64,000 nt of DNA, taken from contig NC_060234.1 in assembly GCF_021155775.2 (NCBI RefSeq), positions 30,129,026-30,193,025 of the forward strand, read 5' to 3'. Below are positions 26,053 through 38,189 of the stretch, piece after piece. The notes under the pieces were generated by a model. The model ran no database searches. It had not been told where the DNA came from and saw nothing but the letters and a program-made list of their open reading frames with translations. A program made the translations under genes and the position numbers. The stretch is from Neodiprion pinetum. Lineage: Eukaryota; Arthropoda; Insecta; Hymenoptera; Diprionidae. The number at the start of each line of letters is the position of its first letter. Position 1 is the first letter of the stretch.

Positions 26053-26074
26053 AGCCAGCCAGCCAGCCAGCCAG
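26053..26074 (+). repeat. (AGCC)n tetranucleotide repeat
   Basis: Five tandem AGCC units, uninterrupted. Confidence 0.85.
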
Positions 26075-29000
26075 TCAAGACTTCCAGCCCGCCATACATA
26101 CATACGCGTAAACGTACCTGGGTGTAGGTGTACAAACCCGGGAAACTATCTTTGCTTTCTATTGAGCATCAGCGACATTGCGCGTGTATAAATCACGGAC
26201 GGTTTTCAGCGAGGGCGACGTGCACGTAGAAAGAAATGGATCGGAGTACGCATTGCGAGTGGGCGGGTATCTGTATCTACAGGTATATCTTTCATACCTA
26301 GATGTATAGGTATGGAATCGTATAACTTTGAGTTGTCGACGCTGCGATTTTGCCCCGGTCTTTTTACGATGTCGCGTAAAGTATATCGCCGGAAGTACGC
26401 CGATCCACGATAATAACCAATCTAGCTTAATCCGTGACTCGGGGGAATGCCTTGAAACTCTGGAGAAAGATGAATTTCATTCGCCAATACTCGCCGACTA
26501 CGATAAAGTAGAATAAGAAATCCATTGACGATATTAATTAACTCGGAATACTTATATCCGTCGCGAGCGGCACTTATTGTTCGTAATTCAACTAGTACGC
26601 GATACCTGAAACTTGTACAGATCCGAGTTTCGATCGCGATGAAACTGGCCTCCAACTTCTCATCCTGCCCCGTGCGTATCCTCTATGTGTATCCCGAAGC
26701 TGCACGCTGCTTGTAACATGTTCGTAACGTCGAAGGGAAAGAGTGACGCTATTCGTAATTAATTTATAAACTTGGTAATTGTATTTACATAATCAAGGTG
26801 CACAACTCGATCGGTTTGGAAGGTGGTTTTAATCTACACTTTGTGTATCCAAATCAAATATATCAAACGGGTCACATGCTTGAGCTGAATAATTTAACTG
26901 CGCCATATTTTAATATTGTGTAAATAGTTAAGGTAATGTCTTTCTCATCGTTTACTCAATCAAATTGAATAAAACACACATCTCACAATGGGCCTGCAGC
27001 ATCCGAGAATCGAATGAATGCATCGCGAATTTCACGCACGCTATAATAACTGTCATAATAACCTGATTATCCACGGACTTTCGCCATTTTCTAGCGGCCG
27101 TATCGTTTGGTTAAATTAGCCGTAATAAAGTTAGCAGGAACAACAGAGAATCAGACGCAAAGCGCATTTAGTTTGAGAAATAAGCAACAATTTCACCGAT
27201 ACCGCAGAGACAGACACATATTTTAAATAACGTGGATTCCGAATTTCACGTAGCCAATATTGTAACTTGTTCCCAACAAAATTATGTAAATATATTAGCG
27301 GCGTCGTGGTTACTTCGCTATCACTTCTAGCGTGGTATTTGGAAATATTTTACGCGCGGTACGTATAACGTGTAAGTACAGGAAGGGTAATCGTAAAACA
27401 CTGCAAGGGGCGGGGGAGGGGGGCGCATTCCATATACTGCGGTATTATGTCAAAGAGGATACTTTACTGCGGGCATTTTAAGTAGAATAAATAGCAAAAC
27501 ATTTCTACTCTGATATATCCAACGCTTTTCTAGCTGGCGAAAGCTTTTCAATGAATAGGCAATATATTTTCTCCCGGCGTTGGTACGGGTATAGAGTTCG
27601 GGTTTTGTACATCGCTTTGCGCGATGCGCTCCACTGTTCGGGGATGTTTGGGAAAAATATTAGAGTTACGTCTGTCCGAAAGTTCAATAGAATACTCGAG
27701 TTGTAAGCTTACGTCATTTTCATTTCTAAATTATTTCACATCAGCGACTATGATATGGCACATCATACTACATCATTTATGTTATTTCAGGAAAGTTTAG
27801 CTACGATCCTCGCTTCTGAAACCACCTTTTCACTCAAGTAACACCGTCGAGCCGACTCTTCGAGAGTAAAAGGAGAGCCTCTGTTTTTAATGAGAATGAT
27901 GTTACAGCCAGTATTCTTGATTCAACCCTCCGAATTTCCTTATTGATATATGTTACACTGTAGAAATTTGATTGCTTGTCTTTCATTTGGCTCGATTACA
28001 CCATTGCAACGGGAGCTAAGAAACCGTTATAAAAATCTCTGCTACGTTGTACGTAATTTATACAAAAAAAAAACAAAAAAAAACAAAAAAAAAACCATTG
28101 TTTTCCGTAACTTTCAGCATATTGTAACGGTAGGTATTTTCTTTGAATAGGAGATTAAGCTGTTAAGCCCCGAGGTGGGCCATTCAATTTAAACCGCAAT
28201 TTACTTTTTCAGCCCGAGCGCAGAATGTGGTGAAAGCAAACAAAAATGAACTCAAGTTTAACCGCGTAGCTTGGCGCATTCGCACAGCATACAGTTTGCG
28301 AGTTCAATTTTAGCTAGTGCCAACTGTACATGATCGGCATAGGGGGAGAAAAAATTTCCAAGTCACATTTGAGAGCAGAGTTTGACTAAATTTATCGAGT
28401 TCACGTACGTTTTATTCGCCTATATCGAACTGCCACTCACAGAAAAACGAGTAATATCAGTTTCTGTCTACGGTATAGCGAAGTTTATTTTTGCACTAAG
28501 TAAAACCATGCTGCGAGCTGAATATTTGCAGGGTATGCAGGCTTGCGCGTGATGCACGTACGTGTACGTTACGTATGTACAATGTGCTAATATACAAGTG
28601 GTGCGGAAGAAAATCTTCGGATGAAACTTGTACCAAACTGAGAGTTTGTAAACTGGCTTCATGAAATATTCAGATATTCGCTACCATCGCCACCTCGAGG
28701 TGCCATTACTTCCTTTGAAGCACCGAAACTAGCGTATAAGGAAATCAAGGCGATATTCTTCCTCACAACGAAAACTTCGATCGGTGTCCAGATTTCACAA
28801 TTGCGAATCATTGGAACTTTTACGAGATTACTTCGCACGTGGCTCTCTGCATTTTACGCAGTCATTGTCTGCTGTTTTATGCCAAGATGAATGATTCTTT
28901 ATCCGTAAAGTGGTAAATATGAATTAATATCTTCAATACAGGTTCCGAAAGCTTGATGCTGGATTGGACTTGAGAGTGAAGTTTCCTTGCGATCGAATGA

Positions 29001-29164
29001 AAAGTTTTCTTCGTTCATTAGCAAGTATGAAAATCATTCACGTGAAAATATCAATACTTATCGATTTTTGTGACCTCGCATTCAAGCACCCAGACAAGGA
29101 TATTGGCAACTTCGTTCATTTTTTTTCTACTACGCGTCAAAAACAAAGTTCGCGACAAGTTGAA

Positions 29165-29318
29165 GAATAGCCTCAAGAATTCCCACAGAATGTGGCCCCA
29201 AGTTGACTCTTACGAGGAGAGCATCAGACCTCCGGATTACGGGTTCTGCTGAAACTTGTAGGGGTGTGTCTTTGCTTCAAAATATGAAGCTTCTGACGTG
29301 TAGTTTCATATACGAGCC
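29165..29318 (-). repeat. outer inverted repeat, left copy
   Basis: Read on the minus strand, this segment contains AACTACACGTCAGAAGCTT, then CAAAGACACACCCCT, then AAGTTTCAGCAGAACC and GTAATCCGGAGGTC. The plus strand at 31016-31150 carries the same blocks in the same order (CAAAGAAACACCCC; AAGTTTCAACAGAATC; GTAATACGGTGGTC). An AATTCTT block follows in both, after an extra 25-30 bp in this copy. The two copies enclose the LINE remnant in opposite orientations. The source family is unknown; they could be the ends of a larger DNA element or two old inverted MITE copies. Confidence 0.75.
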
Positions 29319-29347
29319 GTTCGTCACTCCGCTTGGAATTGATTATA

Positions 29348-30265
29348 TTATTTTATTTTATATTTATGTAAAGTGTTCTCTGCTCGATACTGTAGATGTG
29401 ATTGTTTATTCATGATTGTCATTCTGCCATTCCGAGTCACCAGACGAAGATTGGTCTCCTCTTCCGCTACACGCCGTTGAAGTTCGTCGCGAGTGGCCTT
29501 GTGTTGAGCCTGCTGCATTTGAGTCCGATCTTTCGCTATTACCATGTTGTTCAAGTTCAGATCCGGAGGGAGCTGGTTGGCTTTCTTGTATTTTATGAAG
29601 TTCAGTATTATTGTATCAGAGGAACGATTGTTAACAAATGTGATTTTCAGAGGTCTCGGTTTTTGAAGCGCTGGAGAATATTTACCGAGACGAGATTGAG
29701 AATATACGGATTAATCAACGTTAAGCGCAGTGCAGAGTCTAGTGGTGAAATCCGAATCTCGGTGAGTTCGGGCTTCTAACTCAGCATCGGATGATTCAGG
29801 AACATTGTATAATATCACATTGTTACGCCTGGAGAATCATTCTTCAACTTCTGCCAAGACAGATTCCTCATTGCCTGGCGGAAATGCTTCAATAGTACTG
29901 ATGTTGTCTGTGTTTGTTTTAACTTTGCCTTCTAGCGATTCAACTTTGTTAGTAAGATTCTAATTCTCTTCTTCTATTTTCTTAAATCTACCATCTACAG
30001 ACTCACGCAGAGAATCTACACTCCCTTGTACTTTATCTAACGCAGCTGCGATGTCTGCCTGCAATTTCGTGTTTTCCTCTCTGATAAGTGTACGTAGATC
30101 TTCATATGAAAACGTTTTCTTTGCGCCGCAGCATCTTTGAAATCCACCATTTGTTAAAACACTGGTTGCTTTCGCACAACTGGGGTGATATGTAGCATTA
30201 CACTTAGGACAATCAACACAGTCAGTGACAATGTTGCTAGAGCAGCCACCGCACATACGAGACAT
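29348..30265 (-). pseudogene. decayed LINE ORF1, PHD finger plus RNA-binding-like part
   Basis: Read on the minus strand from the ATG at 30265. The first 47 or so residues contain a PHD-type zinc knuckle: Cys5, Cys8, Cys19, Cys22, His27, Cys30, then a Cys-Cys pair at 45-46. A predicted coiled coil follows (TLIREENTKLQADIAAALDK and on to residue 101). Reading on through stops in the same frame gives KVESLEGKV, then RRNNVILYNVPESSD, SRLGKYS, KPRPLKITFVNN, ILNFIKYKKANQLP and AKDRTQMQQAQH, then a basic C-terminus ending at about 29348. This order (PHD finger, coiled coil, an RRNN..YNVPE segment, a KPRPL segment) is established for ORF1 proteins of insect non-LTR retrotransposons. At least three in-frame stops interrupt it: after EEEN near 29960, before FSRRNN near 29840 and after ALNVD near 29714. 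No endonuclease or reverse transcriptase follows. It is a dead ORF1; a domesticated role is unlikely given the stops. Confidence 0.85.
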
Positions 30266-30339
30266 GTTAGATGTTTGTAAAAAAAGCCAGTCAATAACAA
30301 GATGTACGATGTTTTGCTGTTACCTACAAGTAGACCACA

Positions 30340-30565
30340 GGTGTCAGCATCAGGCACTATAATGACGTATCACAGTAGAGATATTATAGTTATTATTATT
30401 GACTTATTGAGTTACAATTATGGAGAATTAATTAGTTACGCAATGATCCAGATGTATGTTTATATTTCAGATTGATAAATGGGTTTAATTTCACACTTAG
30501 AGATCGAATTTAAGCTAGTGGACACATTAATAGTTACACAAGACATGAATTTATCTCAAGGCAAC
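30340..30565 (-). repeat. 5' UTR monomer 1 (ORF1-proximal)
   Basis: The copy nearest to the ORF1 start. It carries an extra TTATTATTATT-type insertion relative to monomer 2, which accounts for the uneven unit length. Confidence 0.7.
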
Positions 30566-30770
30566 GGTATCGGCACAAGGCACTACACGATGTATCACAG
30601 TAGTGGTACTACTTCTAATATAAAATTAATTCGTTATGTAATGTTCCAGGTGTATGTTTATATTACAGAATAATAACAAGGATCAAACTCACACTTGAAA
30701 ATCAATTTTACGCTAGTGGACGCACTAATAATTAAACAAGCTACGGATTTATCACACGGCAATAAAACGT
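30566..30770 (-). repeat. 5' UTR monomer 2 (distal)
   Basis: The distal copy. It aligns with monomer 1 along most of its length with scattered substitutions and a short deletion relative to it. It ends next to the YY1-like motif. Confidence 0.7.
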
Positions 30771-30777
30771 GACTTTA

Positions 30778-30799
30778 CTCTGCCGCCATCTTGGCAGTT
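30778..30799 (-). promoter_or_regulatory. YY1/Pho-like site at presumed LINE 5' end
   Basis: On the minus strand the sequence reads CTGCCAAGATGGCGGCAG. The core AAGATGGCGGC is the established high-affinity YY1 binding consensus; the insect homologue Pho recognises the same GCCAT core. In human L1 a YY1 site sits in the first 20 or so bases and directs accurate initiation. Here the motif sits at the outer edge of the monomers, the equivalent position. Function in this element is inference. Confidence 0.55.
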
Positions 30800-31015
30800 T
30801 TTTTCATATTAGCAGTTTAGTGAGTAAAATTCCCTAATAAACCAAGCCTGTAGTATATTTTTCCTACTATATTAATTATGATTGTCCTTTTGAAGTTTCA
30901 GTGACAGATTCTCATTTATTGAAGTGTAAACAGGTGTATTATTATTTCAGAACCATAGTAAAGTATAAACTGCAAATTTTCGCCAACTTGGTATATTGCG
31001 AGCGAAAAAAGATTC

Positions 31016-31150
31016 GACCAATGGAACTACACGTCAGAAGCTTTGTACTTCATACTTTGGGCCAAAGAAACACCCCCTGGAAGTTTCAACAGAATCTGTA
31101 ATACGGTGGTCCGATACCATCCTTATTGTAGAAATTCTTCAAGTTATGAA
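31016..31150 (+). repeat. outer inverted repeat, right copy
   Basis: Plus-strand partner of the left copy at 29165-29318, with the shared blocks AACTACACGTCAGAAGCTT, CAAAGAAACACCCC and AAGTTTCAACAGAATC. The short open frame across it (MELHVRS...) is closed by stops in the other copy, so the repeat is not coding. About 200 bp of AT-rich sequence separate it from the presumed LINE 5' end. Confidence 0.75.
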
Positions 31151-31154
31151 ATTT

Positions 31155-34149
31155 CAAATATGCAACAGATCCTATTTACGCGCTGATCCACCCACCTATT
31201 ACAGGCGTACGACACACGTGCCTATAACTTTGTCATGTAGAATCACAACGGCATTACCTATGAGAAGAGAAGACAGCCGTATTGAGAAGAAAAAAATAAT
31301 CCTTTTCTTACGTGACGGGAGCCGGTCCCTTTTTCCGTTGATTGAATGATCCTCTTTCAGAGTGGTGTACGACCCTGGAAACGGGAAATCGTGCAAAAAG
31401 GCAAGGAGCCTGGCGCTCTGAAACGCGACCGTAAACCTGCGATATTAGATTCGGAAGAGAGCTAGAGAAGTGTAGGTAACCTAGCTCCGCGGTGCTACCA
31501 TCATATTCTTTGACCTTCTCCTCAGTTGCAATTCGTGCGTCTTTTACGCTCATTGTATTTTAGCCTCCGCATGCGATCCGGCAGCGCGCAGTGAAAAATC
31601 GAGCGCAATTGTCAAGCGTTGAGAAGTTGAACGTATATTTCGAGACTAGATGCGAGCATACGTGGTAGGCTGGAATATGAATGATAATTCGAGCATAACT
31701 AGGATTTCCGTGCGGCTTCTCACATCCCCGAAGGTGTATTCATTTCAAAATCCAGCGTTATAACAGCCTCGCCATGATCATAGCGGAACACGACGATCCA
31801 AAATCCAACCTCCGTGTCCCGAGGCTGACATCTCAGGTGTGCAAGGTTTATTCAGCCTTTGATGCTTACACGCTTTCCGCCGGAGCAGGTAGCTCCACAT
31901 GTGCCGCGGCGAGATAACCGCTTCGTTAATAATTCCCTGTGGGTACGCAATGTCTGACTATTCGAACTCGAGAGGCATGTCGGGATTATACGCGCAGAAA
32001 ACGTTTCATTTAGATACAACTTCGACGTACGTACGTAAGTACATACATTCGCCAGACGTGTATCGGAATATCTGCTGCAGGTAGTCAAATTTCACAGCAC
32101 AGGCCATTACTCGTTTCGCATTCGATTTGAAGAACGAAGCACCCTCACGATCAAAGCTGTAAGGAGAAGAAAAAGAGAGGGAAAATGTTACGTGTCCAAG
32201 GGTCGCTCCGAGAGCCGGCACCCTCGGGGTATGGGGGCTTCCGAGAAAGGGGACAATATCATTCTCAACCAAAAGCCTTGTGCCGGATACGCGCGAATTG
32301 CCAATCAATCGCGAAATTTGTGATTTCTATACCGAATAGCCAGTCGCGTCATCTTTCCGCAGTGGAAGGTCGACACGGCAGTTTCGCGATCTCACCGACA
32401 TCCGTAAAATATCAGGCATCGACTCGGCGGTGCCTTGATTAATAAGGTACGTAAGAGCCCGAATGGGGTACCCTTCTCACGATAAATCAGAGTCACGTAT
32501 TAATTACCACATTCTGGTTCGTGACTCGAGTTAGGCGAGTGGCTATAATAATTCACCGTGCATCGTCAATGGCTCTGCGGGTCGAATGGGACGACGGGGC
32601 AAGCGTCGCTAGAGAGGAGAGAGTCCTTTGCAGGACTCTGGAGTCTGGACAGTGCAGGTTTGCCCTTGGTGGGCGGTGGAAATCCGTTGTGGGTTCCGGT
32701 CCACGAGATGCCGGAGAGACGGGGCAAAAGGAGGCACGCCTGGATGCGCCGGCTGCCATGTCGGTATACCTAAATGTATGTGCAAACAGCATCAGCGGGT
32801 GGTTGACGTTATGGGGTATGTTGTATGCTCGCCACCGATAAACGATAAATTGCCTGAGTTGTCGTTGCGCTTGGATCGCAGCGGTTGAATGCGTCTTTGG
32901 CTTTTATTTCGTCGCCATTTTTGTTTCGTACCTTCCCAGTTAAACTCGGTTGTCTTTGGGCCACCTTTGGATATTCCCATGCAGCTATGGCTATTTGGCT
33001 TCAATATTCTTTCATACTTTTGAAAGATGAGTACGGAGACAAGGCGCGAGTAGAGAGGTAACCGGTTTGAAAATAAATTCCAGATGCACGGAGGAGGGTT
33101 ATAAATCAATTCGACGAGCATCTATTCACTCGGAAACTCGACGCTGGATTTTTCGCATTCTTAATCTTCCGTTGCATATTTCTCGACCCCCCGGGGGAGG
33201 TTTGTACTATAGGTCTGTCGGTGGAAGGGAGTATTTTTTATTTCTATGTCATGCGGATGTAAGGCGGGGCGGATCCGTTTTTCCCATAACGAAGTAGGCG
33301 GATATATTGCGGACGTAATGGCAACAGCGTTTCGCATTCCCGGTTAACAACGGATGGCTGTGGCCACGTATAACTGACTTTAAAAGGGAAGTGCGAATTC
33401 ACGCTCGGAGTCTCTTCACCGCCGGCATTTGGATCGAATTAGGCGGCTGAAAAATCAGGGGAAAATGTTGAGCTATAAGTTCGGAATTGAATTATAGGAT
33501 ATGGCAGCAGAGTTGGATTCAGCGCGAGGCACACGTTGCCTTTCACGCGGCGCGAAGTCTCGGATGGATAGGTATGTCTTGGTAAATTTTCCGCAACAAA
33601 AATATCTCTCCAAAGTTCCGAGACCACGTCGTTCGGAAAGTAATAGACTATTGGAGGTGTCGCGTACAATCGTGTTAACAAAGTTGAGCCACCGGCGCGC
33701 GAAGCGCTGCCGGGGGGTCGCAACCGGGCCAGAAGCGTGCTATTCCAGAAATAGGAAACAAACAGCACTTCGCACTTCCCCCAAGGCTGGAGTAAATATC
33801 GAACCGATGGCGGAGGTAGTTGATCCATCGACTTTCGAAGGAATTTGTATTTATTCGAGCCAACTGCCTGCTTGTCTGCAAACTCCTCACACCCGACTCA
33901 ACTGGTGTACATAAAACGCTCGAAGAGTAACCTTAAAGTCCACTCTGCACAAGTCCCGGGCATTTCTGACTAACGACTTTCGAAAAAGATTCCCCATTGT
34001 TCCCAGCTGTCTACTTTTCTATTTCCAAGGATGGCTCTGGAGTAAACGACATTTATTCTGCAGGAACCCATTGTTCTTTCTCGTACTTTTATTATTTTTC
34101 TTCCACTCGTCCATCTCTCGTCCTTCCTCCTCCTTCCTCCCTCCCTCTC

Positions 34150-34192
<43 letters not shown>

Positions 34193-37100
34193 ATCCATTC
34201 ACAACAACGACTTATCCGTTTTGTATATAAAGAACCGGATTATTTTTGTTTCAGCCAAATTCACGTAAGTGGAGGGTATGTTTCTCTCCCTTTACAACAC
34301 GCTTGAATTCCTCATCTCAACGACATTTTCAAGAAATCTTTTTTTGTTCGTACGCCAGAGAATTTAAAGACATTCATCACGTCTCTCTTGCGTAATGAAA
34401 AGCGGCGTGAATACTAAAAGATTTATCCTAATTGGTTTATCCCTGATGAGCCAAGACGCGATTATTCGTCTAGTCTGTGAAGGACTGATGACAATGCCGC
34501 GGTTCAAGAACAGTAATTCCTCGCTCCATTCACCTCCGTATCACACTTTTATTCACCTCGAATCTCACTGGACGGAATCACACTTTGGTCAAGTTTTATC
34601 ATCGTGAATATTGTGGAACACACTGAGATCGTGAACAACTTGGCGCATCGCGTTATAACGGCTGCAAGAGAGCAGATCTCGAACAACTTTGTCCGAAACT
34701 TTCTATACGAGCTTCAGAAGAACTGCATTTAATGATATTCGCAGTTGAGGATACAGCAAGTTTAGTCCAGTCAGCGAAAAACTTTGCGCTCGAGTTCGAA
34801 TTTGCCGTTTGATCATAGTGGGTGGGAACGTATAATACGCAATACATACCAGGGTAGATATTTCGTTTCTACTCACCACTTTGCAGGAAAGTGAATTTTA
34901 CTTTGTACCGAGTAAGCGTTGAGCATAAATCGAACTACGCCAATAATTTCAACGACCAATCGCAGTCTTCGAAAACGAGTTTTGCTTCCTTCGGAGTGCG
35001 GCTCGCTTCGTTAATTCATTCCAGCAGCTGATCAAAGCCCGGGACGCCCTGATCTTGATACGAAACGGAATGGCGATGAGGTGATCTTTTCAAGTGGTTC
35101 CGGCTTTGAAGTGCGAACAATTCTCTCACGGCGGGAAGGTAGTCGCAGGACAATCGTCGGATATACGAGGTGATAATTCCGCGCACCTAGCGGGCGAAAA
35201 GCTGCTCCCCCTTTCTGCCGCCGGTTAAGCCAGAATCTGATCTCGGATGAAAGGTGCTGGATCCAGTATGACCGAATCATGATCCACGCCCGAGGGACGA
35301 GCGTCACGACGCTCGACGTCGGTATACCGCGAGTTGGTCGTCGAGACGCTGGCGTAAACATCTTCGCGCCCCATTGCGCTTCTGATCTGTATTTCACTCG
35401 GGCCGTCGTCGTCCCGCAGGACAATATGGTAAATGGGATGGCACAGGTACGGTTTTACCGAACCGACGCTTGTATTTCACACGCGAAAGCTCGTCTTTTT
35501 CCAGGCAAAAAGGACCAAGAGCGCCAAGAGTGCAGGGACGTCGATATGACGTAGGTCGTTTCTCGGGGAGGCGAAGAGGACGTCGTGTGCAGGTATGCGC
35601 AAACCCGGTTTAATGCACTTGTTTGGCGAAGCTTCGCCCGACGCTTTATGACGAAACTTTAGCTCGAATCACACACAAGGTGGTGCGCCTACAGCCTGCA
35701 TGCCGGTATCGAGACGCAGTTGTAGGTGTAGGTATACCTGCATGTACGTAGGTTCCCACTCGGCGTCTATTCGCCCAGGCGTACCGACAACGAATTGCCT
35801 GCGGTTCCCAGTTTAGATTTTTCATTCGAACAACTCCCGGGGCAGTTGTTCGCGGTGGGCGAGGAAGACGCGTGTTCGTCACTTTTCCCGCACCAGCACG
35901 CATTGAATTTATAATGAAATTTTCGAACCTGATGGAACGACGAAACCGCGCTCTGCTGGAGGGCGAAGTAGTCAATTACGACAAGTCACAGGGCGGGTGG
36001 CGGTACCGCAAACTACAAACGGCGGGATTCCCGGTTGCCGGTTCCCGGTTCCCGATACCCGGACCCATTTTAAGACCCGCAAACCACGGTCGACGAACCC
36101 ACCTACGAAAGTACCTACCCGGGTGCCAAAGGCTCCCTAAACGCGACTCAGCTGATAATGCCACTCGACTATTATAACGCCATCGCGCTTTTGATCTACG
36201 CGACGCATTTTACCCTACACACACTGCGATCCCGTTGTGTATCTTCGGCCTGCCTGCCTATCGCTGCAGGCATATTCGGATGCCTTAACAAGTCCCGTAT
36301 TATACCCTACGTCTAGCTTAAGCGCTTACCATTGGCGGTACGTATTATAGGAAAGACTTCGGCAAAATGGACCACTTTATTTCAACGACCTAATATGACT
36401 CGGTAAGAAGGGACACGGATAAGCGATTTTTTTGTATTTGATAGAGAAGTAGCAGACGCGTTCTTCGCGCATTTAATATATCTACTGCGATGAACTTTTT
36501 TCACGTTCTTTATGCAGTAGCAAAGGTTCTATTCACTCTTGCATCTTCTTTCTTCTTCCGAAACGAATATGATGTAACAATCAATGTCAGAACTCAAAGA
36601 CTAGATTCATTTATCACATAACTTTTCTACCATTTTCATCATTGAGCGAAAAAGTGTGAAGTAAAAATAGTATAATTAGAAATGATAAGGTTTGAAAACT
36701 TTGCCTGTAGTAATATAACACGGTGGTCGATTTGTCAGAATTAGGTATGTTAATTAGAATATATAGCGCAACACGTACCACGTTGATTAATCTCAGATTA
36801 GATGGTTAAGCTCCAGCGGCATGAAATTCCATTGGTCTGTATCATAATAAGATAATCACGTTTGAAACTATGTTCTCCTTACGAACCAGAATCAGACAAC
36901 AGAGAATAATCAATATTCTTAGTTTATTAGAAATTCAAATATCCTAAAAACACTATATAACCGTCATTAGGTTTTGAGCTCATCTCTGCAATTCACGCGA
37001 AACATACAAGGTATATTAAATCGGAAAACCATGAATAAACTCATATGTAACACGCGATGATATACCTACATATATTATATGCACGTATTTTTCCGGAAGT

Positions 37101-38150
37101 GGGTACATATTATTCTTCCCGAAACGTTTTACGTCGAAACCGTTTTCAATATAAGTATATGTATTATGTATGTACAGTATATGTATATAGGTTGTTCAAT
37201 GCTCGAGGCAAAGACTGCACGGCTTGATCTACAACCATGCGCGAGAAGTAATTCGTCGATTCATGTTTCTTCCTTGGACGTAGAATGCTGATTGCAAAGA
37301 TGAGAATACTTTTTCCCCGTTATGCATAGCTCGACGCGTCCCTTTTGGGAATACTGCGAAAAAGGATATACCGCTCTCTGTAGTATATAGTAGAAACGGT
37401 ACGTTGTATAAAAGACGATTTATGAGTGCTGAGAGGGGTGAGGGAACGGCGGGATATGTTAGCCCCGTATAACCATCATTCATTTTGTCAATAGCTCGTT
37501 CACCTCCACAATGGATTTCGTGTAGGTATCAAAAGTGAACAGCTTTATTCTTTCATCGGGCGTGGCCCGAATCCAAATGCTCGAGAAGAGCCAAAGCAAA
37601 TAAGTAATAACTTTTCTCTACGAATTCGAGGGACGCGGGAGGATCTCGTCTTTCTCTTTGGTCACGTACCTATATAGCCAACCTGCTGACTGATGCAACC
37701 CCATGCCGGAACATACAAGAGCGTGACAGGGAATTGCTTTGTGCTCGCATCGCAGGTACAACCTCGAAGACCTCTGTCCTCACATCGCGCCATCTTTCGA
37801 ACCCATCGAATTATCCATCGTAATTCGTAACGCACGATGGGATAAAATGGAACGCCTTTCGAAAACCGCGCCGAAGCTGGATACCGTAGTTTTATATCGC
37901 GTCTAACGTACGCGAAACGATCTTTGATTCCTTTCGCGACCATTCCGAGTGGGCAAAATGGTCCAGGGAATAAATTTAACCAGTCAGCGTGTGTGTGCGT
38001 CTATAGGGGTGGAGGGAGGGCGGGGAGGGATTTCGCGGGATGCCGGGACGCCGGGAAGCCACTCGGGCTGTGGATCCAGGCGTCGCGGCGCTCTTCCTTG
38101 CGAGCGTCGATTGGGGTCCGCGTAGCGTTTCTACGCGGTGACGTCGAGGG
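31155..38150. other. gene-free stretch with GC-rich patches
   Basis: No recognisable protein. GC/CpG-rich parts at about 32.5-32.8, 33.5-33.8, 35.0-36.2 and 37.9-38.3 kb produce several overlapping open frames on both strands (up to 137 codons) without any domain. The interval 36.4-37.2 kb is AT-rich. A strong acceptor-like string and a consensus donor only ten bases apart at about 34.25-34.27 kb are described as a finding. Nothing else could be supported. Confidence 0.5.
34138..34189 (+). repeat. (TC)n microsatellite
   Basis: Long CT run with CCTT-rich lead-in and one CA interruption. It lies about 65 bp before an acceptor-like site. Confidence 0.9.
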
Positions 38151-38156
38151 ATCCCC

Positions 38157-38158
38157 AA

Positions 38159-38186
<28 letters not shown>
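38157..38186 (+). repeat. (TC)n microsatellite
   Basis: CT dinucleotide run on the border of a CpG-rich patch. Confidence 0.9.

Positions 38187-38189
<3 letters not shown>

Larger units (their letters stand above)
22322..29160. other. gene-free stretch with microsatellites
   Basis: No recognisable coding sequence. The 27.0-27.2 kb interval is dense in ATTA-type and CGGCC-containing strings that could be regulatory, but nothing in one sequence alone supports a call. Purine-rich DNA lies at about 23.29-23.37 kb and an A-rich (A9C)n-like tract at about 28.06-28.10 kb. All open frames are short and unrecognised. Confidence 0.5.
30266..30806 (-). promoter_or_regulatory. LINE 5' UTR with tandem promoter-like monomers
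   Basis: This interval lies directly upstream of the ORF1 remnant on the minus strand. It contains two diverged direct repeats of about 200-225 bp. The first spans about 30340-30565 and the second about 30566-30770. Shared blocks in order on the plus strand are AGGCACTA, TATCACAGTAG, the TTA(G)GT(T)A(C/T)G(C/T)AATG core, GTATGTTTATATT(T/A)CAGA, CTAGTGGAC(A/G)CA, then TTATC(T/A)CA. Tandem monomers in front of ORF1 are a known promoter design in several LINE lineages. At the far end is a YY1/Pho-like motif, listed separately. The start of the element is taken as about 30806 because the motif is followed there by a T-run and unrelated sequence; the exact 5' end is not certain. Confidence 0.65.

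Noticed and set aside
30266..30357. Alternative upstream ATG frame (MPDADTCGLL...) before ORF1
   Set aside because: It runs in a different frame over the ORF1 start and lacks the PHD cysteines; the ATG at 30265 fits the ORF1 family.
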